This document shows positions 32,991 through 44,766 of a stretch of DNA of 64,000 bases, one piece after another. Below the pieces are notes generated by a model that did not search any database, was not told the origin of the DNA, and saw only the letters and a program-made list of their open reading frames with translations. How positions within the stretch are numbered: position 1 is the first letter of the stretch; every line of letters begins with the position of its first letter. This DNA is from Tetragonia tetragonoides (lineage: Eukaryota; Streptophyta; Magnoliopsida; Caryophyllales; Aizoaceae): positions 29,675,001 to 29,739,000 of the forward strand of contig CM076147.1 of the NCBI GenBank assembly GCA_038025085.1, read 5' to 3'. The position numbers were made by a program, and so were the translations under genes.

Positions 32991-33275
32991 AACAATGTTT
33001 TAATAACTACTATTCAGATATATGGCTTGGACCACAAAAGAATTATTCTACTATCAAAAAGGAAATTATTCGAAAGAGAAATTATGATACTCAAAAACTT
33101 TCCTCTCTAGCAATCTCAAAAGAACAAATAAATGTTCATAACAAAACTTCTCAAAAAATTGAGTCAAACTCTTCCTCTACTAATATTTCTGAAAATGAAG
33201 ATAATATTGATCTTAATAATAACCTCAAGAAACAAATCCTCATGGAGAAATATCCCGATAAGAAATTACTCTAAT
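32985..33275. other. Scrambled patch of four viral fragments
   Basis: Between the RT and CP parts of the minus copy lie short pieces in this plus-strand order: leader (gtaaacaatgttttaataac), RNase H (tatggcttggaccacaaaag), ORF2 tail (cgaaagagaaattatgatac) and coat-protein region (ctttcctctctagcaatctc to about 33275). The RNase H, ORF2 and CP pieces are in plus orientation, opposite to the surrounding copy. The protease part of the minus copy is missing here. Confidence 0.8.
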
Positions 33276-35099
33276 TATAGAATTGCTCTTGAGAAGGATA
33301 AGTTTTGGAGGGTTTATAAGATTTTTTATGAAAATATTTTGATTTTTTCTTTTTTATGGTTGAAGGAGCTTGGATTTTTGGAAGGCCAAAAGCATCGCAA
33401 AAACATCCGAACTCTTTTCTACATTGAGATTTTTCAGAGACATATTCAGATTGTATCTTTAATTCTTGACATAGGGATATAGCCTCCCTTTTAATGAAGG
33501 CAAATATATGTCCATAAGTTATTTGATTATAAGTAATTTCTTCTTGTCCCATACTTTCTCTGATTTTTATGAAAATTCTTTGGGAGAACAGAGAAGGAAG
33601 TCCGGAAATAAATTTTTCTTTCCAAAAGGGTTCATTACAATCTGCTCTTTTGAGGACATTAGTAAGAAAAATATCTTTATACCATCTATAATCATTAAGA
33701 GTTGGACATTTGAGGTTAGTTAGTAGTATTTTGGATGAGGTTAATTCTTCTTTTGGATTACCAATAAAATGCATGGATATGGCATGAATTAGTATAGAGG
33801 TGCCATCATGAACTTCTTCTATGTCAGTTTTATTATCAACCATGTCAGTTTTACTATCAACTTTATAGTTGTAAATATAAGTTCTGTCAGCTTCTCCTAC
33901 TGCGTTATCCCACCAAAATTTTAGTTGGCCGGTAAATCCACTGACCAACAAATCCATAATTCTTTGTTCCGAGTATTTTTTAGTTCTATAAGTTGTAATA
34001 GCCTTTGCCATATTGTGAAGGACATTTAATATTTCATATTCAGACTTTCCATCTATATTCCATTCATATGTGGCACTACCATCATAACCTTCAGTATGAA
34101 ATAAAGAGCGCTCTTCATACTGAATGTCAGGTGGAGTAGGACGAGAATAGTAATTTCTTGTTGGGATATTTCTCCATGAGGATTTGTTTCTTGAGGTTAT
34201 TTTATTAAGATCAATATTATCTTCATTTTCAGAAATATTGGTAGAGGAGGAGTTTGACTCAATTTTTTGAAAAGTTTTGTTAAGAACATTTATTTGTTCT
34301 TTTGAGATTGCTAGAGAGGAAAGTTTTTGAGTAATCTTATTTATTAACTTAGAACTATCAATTTCATCTGGTACACTAATCATTTTTTGTCTTTCTAATG
34401 GCATACCTGAAGGCTTAAAATAAGGTTGAGATATATCATAGGGAAATTTTACTTCTTTTGACTTGTTTGGAGTTATGGTTTTTGTTTCTGAAGACTTAGG
34501 AATTGATTCGATTTGGGTAGATAACATCTCCACTTGTTTAGAGATGGTACTGAAGAGTTGATTAGAGTAATTTTTTTTTTTGATATATTTTTTTAATGTC
34601 TCCTAAACTTACTTGGTAACTGTCGTCATCTTTTCTTCCCATTTTAAATGGAGCGATGACAAAAGATCCTTCATTATTAGTAATTTGAATTTCAGTTAAT
34701 GGTGGATGAACAGAAGTGATTATTCTTCCATCTTTAAGGGTTCATTTTTGGGTTAAGTCTATATGAGTATTAACTTGGAGTTGAGAAAAAGGATAAGGAA
34801 TTTGATTTCTGGAACTAAATATTGAGAACCATGTAAAAAAGGGAATATTTGTTTTTAGACGTTCCATTTCAGAGTACCATTCCAATCTGATATGATTTTT
34901 ACTAATATTATCAAAGGATCCTAAAAACCAGTCCTTTTTATCTTGGTTTTCTTTTGAATTAAATTCTTCATTTAAATAATCTAAATTTATTTGGAAAGGT
35001 TTGGATATAACATTAATGGAGGAATAAGTTGGTGGTTTCATTGCAGAGAGAGTAGCAGAATTAGGAGGAGATGAGGATTCTCCTACTGGTTCAGGTATT
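33271..35099 (-). pseudogene. Pararetroviral coat protein region (minus-strand copy)
   Basis: Frames 34742-35041 and 33271-34533 (420 residues) carry consecutive parts of the capsid region: KPPTYSSINVISKPFQINLD, a Ser/Asn-rich linker, then a conserved core with LLVSGFTGQLKFWWDNAV and YRWYKDIFLTNVLKRADCNE, ending in a Lys-rich stretch just before the zinc knuckle would begin. The knuckle itself is lost at the scrambled patch. One in-frame stop and a frameshift separate the two parts near 34600-34740. Confidence 0.8.
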
Positions 35100-35160
35100 T
35101 GGTTATGGAAGTTTTAGATAGTAATTTTATTTTTTGAAATTCTTCATTGAGACTAATTGA
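35100..35160 (-). pseudogene. Movement protein remnant, two deletions (minus-strand copy)
   Basis: Only about 60 bp of the movement-protein region survive between two deletion joints. One joint is at caatta (plus positions 35154-35159), the other at aatacct (35093-35099). Each short word occurs at both ends of the missing segment in the intact plus copy (35850/36093 and 36153/36869), so about 243 and 716 bp were removed. Confidence 0.75.
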
Positions 35161-35162
35161 GA

Positions 35163-35514
35163 TTATGCAGTCAATTGGGACCAACGGGACCACCCTAACT
35201 GGGACCACCTAACTTCGGCTGACCAACAGTTTAACTCTAGGGCTGACCAACGTTTAACCAATAATTAAAAGCACGTAACTTAATTAATGATGCACTTAGT
35301 TAAAGGATTACTGAAGTAGGCAAATCACTAAGCAAAAGACTTAGCTAGCTAGTTCCAACTTTATGTAGGAAGTTGCAAAGTAGTAAACAATGTTTTAATA
35401 ACTACTATATTTTATTAACATGTGAGAGGTGAAGTAACTACTATAGTTTTCTAAGCTAAATGCAAACATACGTGACTATATGCAAATTTCTTAAATTTCT
35501 TCAATCTACAGTAA
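35163..35514 (-). other. Viral leader, left arm of a head-to-head palindrome
   Basis: Reverse complement of 35516-35856 with few differences. The arms are about 340 bp and nearly contiguous at 35510-35518. It carries short stems and AT-rich text typical of a pregenomic RNA leader, with no coding role seen. Confidence 0.8.
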
Positions 35515-35887
35515 AATTTTCATATAGTCACGTATGTTTGCATTTAGCTTAGAATCATTAAACTATAATAGTTACTTCACCTCTCACATGTTAATAAAAT
35601 ATAGTAGTTATTAAAACATTGTTTACTACTTTGCAACTTCCTACGTAAAGTTGGAACTAGCTAGCTAAGTCTTTTGCTTAGTGATTTGTCTGCTTCAGTA
35701 ATCCTTTAACTAAGTGCATCATTAATTAAGTTACGTGCTTTTAATTGTTGGTTAAACATTGGTCAGCCATAGAGTTAAACTGTTGGTCAGCCGAAGTTAG
35801 GTGGTCCCAGTTAGGGTGGTCCCGTTGGTCCCAATTGACTGCATAATCTCAATTAATCCTTGCATTAATTTAAATGATTACATGAAT
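35515..35887 (+). other. Viral leader, right arm of the palindrome (plus copy 1)
   Basis: Matches the leader after the primer site of plus copy 2 (42065-42440), but starts about 50 nt later, so the first part was lost at the head-to-head joint. Confidence 0.8.
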
Positions 35888-36823
35888 ATGGCAATAGCAC
35901 TTAGAAAATACTTGGCATCTAAATCCAACAAACATTCGGAGTCTGCAGATTCAAATATTGTTAATAGTAAAGAAATTTCCTTTCCTATAGATTTTCAAAA
36001 TTGGTCAATTCCAAAAAGACAAATAGATACTATTTATCAAATCGAAAAGTTTGACTTCAAAACCGCTTTTTGGGTAAAAAATCATGAAGAAACAATTAGT
36101 CTCAATGAAGAATTTCAAAAAATAAAATTACTATCTAAAACTGCCATAACCAAATACCTTAAAAAATTTAGATATATTCATTTTGGCATGATTCAAATTG
36201 CTTTAAAACCTCTATCTAGAGAAGGTTTAAATTGTCCTGTTTATATGGCAATAAGAGATAATCGTATAGTTGGTTATAAAGATTCCCTACTAGCTATGGT
36301 CCAAACAAATATTTGTAACAGACCTATATATTTTAATTGTTGTCCAAACTTTTCAGTTGACTTAACTGATCCTTGGATTTTAGACACGTTAACGTTAGAC
36401 GTTCATCTTCCTAGTTATTCAAATGATCAAAATACTGAGCATGCAAAAACTGTACAATTCAGAGAACATGTTAAAAACTTTGCTGTCATTTATCGTATTT
36501 ATTTTAGATTAATGTCTTCTCATTTAAATCCTAAATGTTTATTACATCCTTCTTTTGATGAAACTGTTTTATTAAAAGTAGAAACGGAGAACGCTACTAC
36601 TTTTACTCCAAGAAAATTAAGATGGGATGAAATAACTATACCTCAACAATTTTTAATTCAAAATAATCAACCTCGTAAGAGCATAGCTCAAAAACAAGTT
36701 GAACAAATTATAGAAGAGCCAAATGGCCAAATTATTATTAAATTTGGTTCCTCTAGTATCCCTATGGAAGTACCTCCTAACTCGTCTTTTATTTATAAAG
36801 ACACCTACGAAGAATGTTTTTAG
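35888..36823 (+). CDS. Pararetroviral movement protein (30K-type), plus copy 1
   Basis: About 311 residues, open to a TAG at 36821-36823. The start is chosen at 35888 because this ATG (ATGGCA) is kept in plus copy 2 while the ATG six bases earlier is TTG there. Conserved features are an early hydrophobic FGMIQIALKPLSREG stretch, then YMAIRDNRIVGYKDSLLAMV and DPWILDTLTLDVHLP, as in caulimovirid movement proteins that form plasmodesmal tubules. In relatives this domain leads straight into the coat protein. Here the frame changes in a T run near 36818, so the two are separated. This is the only near-complete movement protein in the locus. Confidence 0.75.
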   Translation: MAIALRKYLASKSNKHSESADSNIVNSKEISFPIDFQNWSIPKRQIDTIYQIEKFDFKTAFWVKNHEETISLNEEFQKIKLLSKTAITKYLKKFRYIHFGMIQIALKPLSREGLNCPVYMAIRDNRIVGYKDSLLAMVQTNICNRPIYFNCCPNFSVDLTDPWILDTLTLDVHLPSYSNDQNTEHAKTVQFREHVKNFAVIYRIYFRLMSSHLNPKCLLHPSFDETVLLKVETENATTFTPRKLRWDEITIPQQFLIQNNQPRKSIAQKQVEQIIEEPNGQIIIKFGSSSIPMEVPPNSSFIYKDTYEECF

Positions 36824-39335
36824 ACCAACACACTACGAAGAAACTTCAAAAATTTATTATAGAAATCCAATACCTGAACCAGTAGGAGAATCCTCATCTC
36901 CTCTTAATTCTTCCCCTACTCTCTCTGCAATGAAACCACCAACTTATTCCTCCATTAATGTTATATCCAAACATTTCCAAATAAATTTAAATTATTTAAA
37001 TGAAGAATTTAATTCAAAAGAAAACCAAGATAAAAAGGACTGATTTTTAGGATCCTTTGATAATATTAGTAAAAACCATATCAGATTGGAATGGTACTCT
37101 GAAATGGAACATCTAAAAACCAATATTCCCTTTTTTACATGGTTCTCAATATTTACTTCCAGAAATCAAATCTCTTATCCTTTTTCTCAACTCCAAGTTA
37201 ATACTCATATAGACTTAACCAAAAAATGGACCCTTAAAGATGAAAGAATAATCACTTTTGTTCATCCACCATTAACTGAAATTCAAATTACTAATAATGA
37301 AGGATCTTTTGTCATCGCTCCATTTAAAATGGGAAGAAAAGATGACGACAGTTTCCAAGTAAGTTCAGGAGATATTAAAAAAATATATCATCAAAATAAT
37401 TACTCTAATCAACTCCTCAGTACCATCTCTAAACAAGTGGAGATGTTATCTACCCAAATCGAATCAATTTCTAAGTCTTCGGAAACAAAAACCATAACTC
37501 CAAAGAAGTCAAAAGAAGTAAAATTTCCTATGATATATCTCAACCTTATTTTAAGCCTTCAAGTATGCCGTTAGAAAGACAAAAAATGATTAGTGTACCA
37601 GATGAAATTGATACTTCTAAGAATAAATAAAATTACTCAAAAACTTTCCTCTCTAGCAATCTCAAAAGAACAAATAAATATTCTTAACAAAACTTCTCAA
37701 AAAATTGAGTCAAACTCATCCTCTACTAATATTTCTGAAAATGAAGATAATATTAATCTTAATAAAATAGCCTCAAGAAACAAATCCTCATGGACCCAAC
37801 AAGAAATTACTATTCTCGTCCTACTCCACCTGACATTCAGTATGAAGAGCGCTCTTTATTTCATACTGAAGGTTATGATGATAGTGCCATATATGAATGG
37901 AATATAGATGGAAGGTCTGAATATGAAATATTAAATGTCCTTCACAATATGGCAATGGCTATTACAGCTTATAGAACTAAAAAATACTCGGAACAAAGAA
38001 TTATGGATTTGTTGGTCAGTGGATTTACCGGCCAACTAAAATTTTGGTGGGATAACGCAGTGGGAGAAGCTGACAGAACTTATATTTACAACCATAAAGT
38101 TGATAGTAAAACTGACATGGTTGATAATAAAACTGACATAGAAGAAGTTCATGATGGCACCTCTATACTCATTTCATGCCATATCCATGCATTTTATTGG
38201 TAATCCAAAAGAAGAATTAACCTCATCCAAAATAGTACTAACTAACCTCAAATGTCCAACTCTTAATGATTATAGATGGTATAAAGATGTTTTTCTTACT
38301 AATGTCCTCAAAAGAGCAGATTGTAATGAACCCTTTTGGAAAGAAAATTTTATTTCCGGACTTCCTTCTCTGCTCTCCCAAAGAATTTCATAAAAATCAG
38401 AGAAAGTATGGGACAAGAAGAAATTCCTTATAATCAAATGACTTATGGACATATATTTGCCTTCGTTAAAAAAGAGGCTATATTCCTATTGTCAAGAATT
38501 AAAGATAGAATCTAAATATGTCTCTGAAAAATCTCAATGTAGAAAAGAGCTCGGATGTTTTTGCGATGCTTTTGGCCTTCCAAAAATCCAAGCTCCTTCA
38601 ACCATAAAAAAGAAAAAATCAAAACATTTCCATAAAAAATCTTATAAACCCTCCAAAAGTTATCCTTCTCAAGAGCAATTCTATAAAAAATCTCCAAGAA
38701 AGTACTCAAAGCCAAAAAGAAACAAAAAAAGAACTATTATTTGTTACAAATGTGGACGAGTAGGACACAAAGCCAATAAATGTAATATGAAACAAAAAAT
38801 ATCTGAAATTTGTGCTAAAAATCCAGAACTTAGTGAAAAACTTTCTTCTTTACTAATACTAGAAGAAGCATCAAGATCCAGTTCCTACAGTTCTGAAGAT
38901 TATGATCAACTCCTTCAAATCCAATCTACTTCTGATAATTCTAGTGACTCTTCTTCTAATGAATCATCAAGAATTTGTTTAGAAAAATGCATTAATGTAA
39001 TTACGGAAAGCAAAGATGAAAAGGAATTTCTTTTCGAACTTATAGATCGAATTGAAGACCCTGATGTCAAAAAAGAGTATCTATTAAAACTAAAAGAATT
39101 AGTCATAAAAGAAGAATCTTTTTCAAGACCAGAACCTGTTAATCTTACAAAAACATTTGATCGTTATCCAACTCCTGATATATTCAAACAAATTACTACC
39201 AAAGATCTTCAAACTGAAGTCAATAACTTAAAATCACAAGTTAAAGAACTTCAACAATAATATTTTAACCTTAAAGCAAACGATCTCGAACTACAAACTC
39301 GACTAGCCATACTTGAGTCTAAAGTTGATAATTTA
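36824..39335 (+). pseudogene. Pararetroviral coat protein with zinc knuckle, many frame breaks (plus copy 1)
   Basis: Consecutive pieces lie at about 36830-37043, 37086-37574, 37593-37907, 37790-38203, 38151-38393 and 38445-39260. The capsid core LLVSGFTGQLKFWWDNAV is present. The CX2CX4HX4C knuckle CYKCGRVGHKANKC lies at 38742-38783, followed by an acidic Ser-rich tail. At least five frameshifts or stops make it non-functional. Confidence 0.82.
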
Positions 39336-39336
39336 G

Positions 39337-39884
39337 ATGAACCTTCTTCATCTTATACTCCAGAATTACCTCCTATTCAAATTTCTTCACAAGAACCAAC
39401 GTCAGACCAACTTAATGTTATTGATAAAATTAATTTTCAAAAATGGCACATCATTATTTCCATCAAAATTGGAAATGATTTTAATATTAGCACTATCGCT
39501 CTATTTGATAGCGGTGCTGATCAAAACTGTATTAGGGAAGGACTAATACCTTCCACTTTTTACGAAACAATCACAGAAAAACTCCATGGTGCCAATGAAG
39601 ATCCTCTCAAAATTAAATATAAACTTTCAAAAGCTTATATTTGTAACGATGGTTATTGTTTCAAGAATACATTCATTCTTGTAAGAAACATTAATTGTGA
39701 CGTATAATTAGGTACTCTGTTTATTACTCAAATTTATCCCTTTACTGTGGACAGAACTGGTGTTCATACAAACATTATGGGAAAGAAATTATCTTTTCAA
39801 TTTTTCTCTCCTATTTTTCAAAAGGATGTTACTTTACTTCAATCATCCTCTATCTACCAACAAATTAATTTAATACAAAACAAA
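39337..39884 (+). pseudogene. Pararetroviral aspartic protease, cut before RT (plus copy 1)
   Basis: The catalytic DSGAD box lies at 39507-39521. A stop in the conserved region (DV-stop-LGT) and the downstream deletion disable it. The sequence jumps at caaaacaaa (39876-39884) from the region before RT directly to the end of RNase H, removing reverse transcriptase and most of RNase H. Confidence 0.78.
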
Positions 39885-40050
39885 TATTTGCCAGATGGCA
39901 AGCTATACTTTCAGTTTTTGATTTCGAAATCGAATATATCAAAGATCAAAATAATTCTCTTCCTGATTTTTTAACAAGGGAATTCCTTCAAGGGAGAAAT
40001 GAGAGCAATGACAAACAAAAAATTCATATTTTGCGGGAAAAACAACGAGT

Positions 40051-41037
40051 AAAGAGAAAGAGAAAGGCAAAGAAATTCAAAAACCACAAGATTACGCCAT
40101 GGGTATTCAAAAACTACAACCATCCTACCGAAATCAAACCTCAAACTTGGACCAATTCAAATATATGACAAAACCGACTATAGAACCTATGTTTCTTACT
40201 AGATATTTAGAAGCTACTTAAAATCATGACCTTTTCAAATTCATAGAAACCCTCTTTCCTACAGGATGTCAATATCATTCTGAAACTCCCGTTAAAATCA
40301 GAAAGTTTTACAAACTCATACTTATTGACACCAATTCAGCAGAAATTGAACACACCTATGATAACAAAAACAAAAATAAAATTGCCTACTCAAAATGCAA
40401 AATACTCAAAGTCATTTCCCCCACTGACTGGCTATCAATTTATGCTCCAAAATCATTTTCGGTCACCTATTACCCACAAGACTATAATTATATCGACTAT
40501 CAAATGGCCTGGTTTAGAGCCTTCCTATTAAGAGCATTTGACCATTCATGGTATATTAATTTCGATCTTCAATGCCCCAGTAATTTTCCAATCTGGTTCT
40601 ACGAATGGTGGCTATACTTCGAAAGCTCTCAAGATATATGGCCTACTGAAGTTAAGAAAGCCTTCGAATTCTACTCAAAACAAGCATCCAATTATCCATA
40701 TCTCAAAGAAGTTCAATTCCATAGGGAATTCTGCATCCCATGGATCATGTGCTGGTCATATAAGATATATCAACAATACCCACGTCCTTATCCAATGCCC
40801 TTGGTTAGGGAATTCAAAATCAAATGGTGGGAAAAGTTTTCGGTAGACAAGATATGCTCACTCAAAATAGTTCAAGAACATCTACTATACGGCAAACGGA
40901 TAGAAAAGGCAATCAAAGATATTCCATCTCCTCCTACCCCGAGGAAAGAAAACGAGTCAAAGCCCAAAGGAGAATCCAAGATTCAAGAGCTCGAAAGAGA
41001 AATTATGATACTCAAAAAAAAAAAAAGGAACTACTGA
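40051..41037 (+). pseudogene. Pararetroviral ORF2, disabled (plus copy 1)
   Basis: Counterpart of 30499-31503. The start ATG has become ACG, a TAA interrupts the second quarter (near 40217), and the tail is frameshifted in an A run near 41020. The middle 40504-41037 is open (MAWFRAFLLRAF, PWIMCWSYKIYQQYPRP). Confidence 0.78.
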
Positions 41038-41679
41038 TAGCAAAGACTTCAGATGAATCGTCCTCATCAGTCAATTCTCCGATCCATGATTCATTCGGAG
41101 GTCAATGTTCTCAGGATCCTTATCTTCAATAAAAACATTTATAAAAAGAGCCCGCAGGAAATTTATCCTGGCAAAAATTAGGGCCACAAAACTCAAAAGA
41201 TCCCGCAGGTTCATCCTGGCAAAAATGAGGGCCATAAATTCAAAAGATCCCGCTAAGTGAAATATCACTTAGGCAAAAATTAGGGACATTCCTAACTCAA
41301 AGTTTTTTTTTTTCATGTGCAGGTTTCAAAACCTTTTCAAAAAATTGCCTTTCAAATCGTCTGTCGGACAAACCGATCATCAAAAGCAAAGACAAAATAG
41401 CTGTACCCGACAAAATTGCCGGATACGACAAAAATCACCGAACAAAAGCAACAGCATCAAAGCTTCATCATCAAAACAAAAACACGTAGCAACTCCATGC
41501 TCTCAGTCATCAAGTAGCATAGAAGACAAAAGTTCAAGTTCCATCACCTGCATGCACGCAGCTGCTAAGATTCTCAAATATGACAAAAACTCAAAATAAA
41601 GAGCATGCATTCACATGTTATCTACTGACATACGATATAATATTAGATAGATAAGCTTGTAACTTTCTTCCGTCTTGTG
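41038..41679 (+). other. Viral intergenic region upstream of the promoter
   Basis: Non-coding in effect. It has two near-identical phrases of the type cctggcaaaaat.agggcca about 55 bp apart (41167 and 41215), an inner duplication also present in the minus copy (30330-30400). A Gln/Ser/Lys-rich frame (41315-41599) is present but its counterpart is not clearly conserved. Confidence 0.55.
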
Positions 41680-41687
41680 TATAAATA
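41680..41687 (+). promoter_or_regulatory. Viral TATA box (plus copy 1/2 junction)
   Basis: TATAAATA, followed about 80 and 140 bp later by AATAAA words at 41766-41771 and 41823-41828. This is the layout of a caulimovirid pregenomic promoter with terminally redundant RNA. Confidence 0.6.
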
Positions 41688-41822
41688 GCTAGCTCAAATA
41701 TGTTGTAAGGCAGACTGTGTTTTACTATCAGTTGTTTTAGAGGAAATAAGTGAGTGTTGTGTGACAATAAAGTTTGTAAGTGTTGAGTGTTCTTCCGATC
41801 CCCTTGTATAAATTCCGCTTTC

Positions 41823-41828
41823 AATAAA
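41823..41828 (+). terminator. Viral poly(A) signal AATAAA
   Basis: In the context tttcaataaaagtaag, conserved in the minus copy. A second AATAAA at 41766-41771 may be an alternative. Confidence 0.5.
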
Positions 41829-42017
41829 AGTAAGTTCTTTTCAAATCCTTGTTATTCAATCTTGTTAATCTCTTTCATTCAAATTCGTTGTTTTATTTCT
41901 AAACTTATAATTTCTTATTCAAATTAAACTTTTGATTATAATCAACTTATAACTTATAAGAAATTTAATCTTACAATTTTATTTTACAATCGAACTATAG
42001 ACTACCTGGGTATAAAC

Positions 42018-42031
42018 TGGTATCAGAGCCA
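42018..42031 (+). other. Primer binding site for initiator tRNA-Met; origin of viral minus-strand synthesis
   Basis: TGGTATCAGAGCCA, the consensus complementary to the 3' end of plant initiator tRNA-Met used by all plant pararetroviruses. It marks position 1 of the viral circle and here the junction between the two tandem plus copies. It is the only complete viral primer site in the locus. Confidence 0.9.
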
Positions 42032-42479
42032 TTTTTAAGGGGTGGTAAGGATACTGTAGATTGAAGAAATTTAAGAAATTTGCATATAGTTACGTATGTT
42101 TGCATTTAGCTTAGAAAACTAAAGTAGTTACTTCACCTCTCACATGTTAATAAAATATAGTAGTTATTAAAACATTGTTTACTACTTTGCAACTTCCTAC
42201 GTAAAGTTGGAACTAGCTAGTTAAGTCTTTTGCTTAGTGATTTGCCTACTTCAGTAATCCTTTAACTAAGTGCATCATTAATTAAGTTACGTGCTTTTAA
42301 TTATTGGTTAAACGTTGGTCAACCCTAGAGTTAAACTGTTGGTCAGCCGAAGTTAGGTGGTCCCAGTTAGGGTGGTCCCGTTGGTCCCAATTGACTGCAT
42401 AATCTCAATTTATCCTTGCATTAATTTAAATGATTACTTGAAAATGGCAACAGCACTTAGAAAATACTTAGCTTCTAAA
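42032..42479 (+). other. Viral leader and movement-protein stump (plus copy 2)
   Basis: A full leader (to 42440) then about 12 codons of the movement protein (MATALRKYLASK). A deletion joint at tctaaa (42474-42479) then jumps to the coat-protein region. The same word sits at 35918-35923 and 37112-37117 in copy 1, so about 1.19 kb is missing. Confidence 0.8.
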
Positions 42480-44766
42480 AACCAATATTCCCTTTTTTAT
42501 ATGGTTCTCAATATTTACTTCTAGAAATCAAATTCCTTATCCTTTTTCTCAACTCCAAGTTAATACTCATATAGACTTAACCCAAAAATGAACCCTTAAA
42601 GATGGAAGAATAATCACTTCTGTTCATCCACCATTAACTGAAATTCAAATTACTAATAATGAAGGATCTTTTGTCATCGCTCCATTTAAAATGGGAAGAA
42701 AAGATGATGACAATTCCCAAGTAAGTTTAGGAGATATTAAAAAAATATATCATCAAAATAATTACTCTAATCAACTCCTCAGTACCATCTCTAAACAAGT
42801 GGAGATGTTATCTACCCAAATCGAATCAATTCCTAAGTCTTCGGAAACAAAAACCATAACTCCAAAGAAGTCAAAAGAAGTAAAATTTCCCTATGATATA
42901 TCTCAACCTTATTTTAAGCCTTCAGGTATGCCATTAGAAAGACAAAAAATGATTAGTGTACCAGATGAAATTGATACTTCTAAGTTAATAAATAAAATTA
43001 CTCAAAAACTTTCCTCTCTAGCAATCTCAAAAGAACAAATAAATGTTCCCTTAAAACTTCTCAAAAAATTGAGTCAAACTCCTCCTCTACCAATATTTCT
43101 GAAAATGAAGATAATATTGATCTTAAAAAAATAACCTCAAGAAACAAATCCTCATGGAGAAATATCCCAACAAGAAATTACTATTCTCGTCCTACTCCAC
43201 CTGACATTCAGTATGAAGAGCGCTCTTTATTTCGTACTGAAGGTTATGATGGTAGTGCCATATATGAATGGAATATAGATGGAATGTCTGAATATGAAAT
43301 ATTAAATGTCCTTCATAATATGGCAATGGCTATTACAGCTTATAGAACTAAAAAATACTCGGAACAAAGAATTATGGTTTTGTTGGTCAGTGGATTTACC
43401 GGCCAACTAAAATTTTGGTGGGATAACGCAGTGGGAGAAGCTGACAGAACTTATATTTACAACCATAAAGTTGATAGTAAAACTGACATGGTTGATAATA
43501 AAACTGACATAGAAGAAGTTCATGATGGCACCTCTATACTCATTCATGCCATATCCATGCATTTTATTGGTAATCCAAAAGAAGAATTAACCTCATCCAA
43601 AATAGTACTAACTAACCTCAAATGTCCAACTCTTAATGATTATAGATGGTATAAAGATGTTTTTCTTACTAATGTCCTCAAAAGAGCAGATTGTAATGAA
43701 CCCTTTTGGAAAGAAAAATTTATTTCCGGACTTCCTTCTCTGTTCTCCCAAAGAATTTTCATAAAAATCAGAGAAAGTATGGGACAAGAAGAAATTCCTT
43801 ATAATCAAATGACTTATGAACATATATTTGCCTTCATTAAAAAAGAGGCTATATCCCTATGCCAAGAATTAAAGATACAATCTAAATATGTCTCTGAAAA
43901 ATCTCAATGTAGAAAAGAGCTCGGATGTTTTTACGATGCTTTTAGCCTTCCAAAAATCCAAACTCCTTCAACCATAAAAAAGAAAAAATCAAAACATTTC
44001 CATAAAAAATCTTATAAACCCTCCAAAAGTTATCCTTCTCAAGAGCAATTCTATAAAAAATCTCAAAGAAAGTACTCAAAGCCAAAAAGAAACGAAAAAA
44101 GAACTATTATTTGTTACAAATGTGGGCGACTAAGACACAAAGCCAATAAATGTAATATGAAACAAAAAATATCTGAAATTTGTGCTAAAAATCCAGAACT
44201 TAGTGAAAAACTTTCTTTTTTATTAATACTAGAAGAAACATCAAGATCCAGTTCCTACAGTTCTGAAGATTATGATCAACTCCTTCAAATCCAATCTACT
44301 TCTGATAATTCTAGTGACTCTTCCTCTAATGAATCATCAAGAATTTGTTTAAAATGCATTAATGTAATTACGGAAAGCAAAGATGAAATGGAATTTCTTT
44401 TCAAACTTATAGATCGAATTGAAGACCCTGATGTCAAAAAAAGAGTATCTATTAAAACTAAAAGAACTAGTCATAAAAGAAGAATCTATTTCAAGACCAG
44501 AACCTGTTAATCTTACAAAAATATTTGATCGTTATCCAACTCCTAATATATTCAAACAAATTACTACCAAAGATCTTTAAACTGAAGTCAATAACTTAAA
44601 ATCACAAGTTAAAGAACTTCAACAACAATATTTTAACCTTAAAGCAAAGGATCTCGAACTACAAACTCGACTAGCCATACTTGAGCCCAAAGTTGATAAT
44701 TTAGATGAACCTTCTTCATCTTATACTCCAGAATTACCTCCTATTCAAATTTCTTCACAAGAACCT
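42480..44766 (+). pseudogene. Pararetroviral coat protein with altered zinc knuckle (plus copy 2)
   Basis: Frames 42691-43134 and 43284-44510 (408 residues) are the longest capsid frames on the plus strand. The core LLVSGFTGQLKFWWDNAV is present. The knuckle CYKCGRLRHKANKC has Arg for the usual Gly before His. Frameshifts lie near 43050-43130 and near 44440. Confidence 0.8.

Noticed and set aside
41071..41268. 65-codon minus-strand frame with a counterpart at 30287-30484
   Set aside because: Conserved only because the viral intergenic region is duplicated. It is antisense to the viral transcript and contains an internal repeat.
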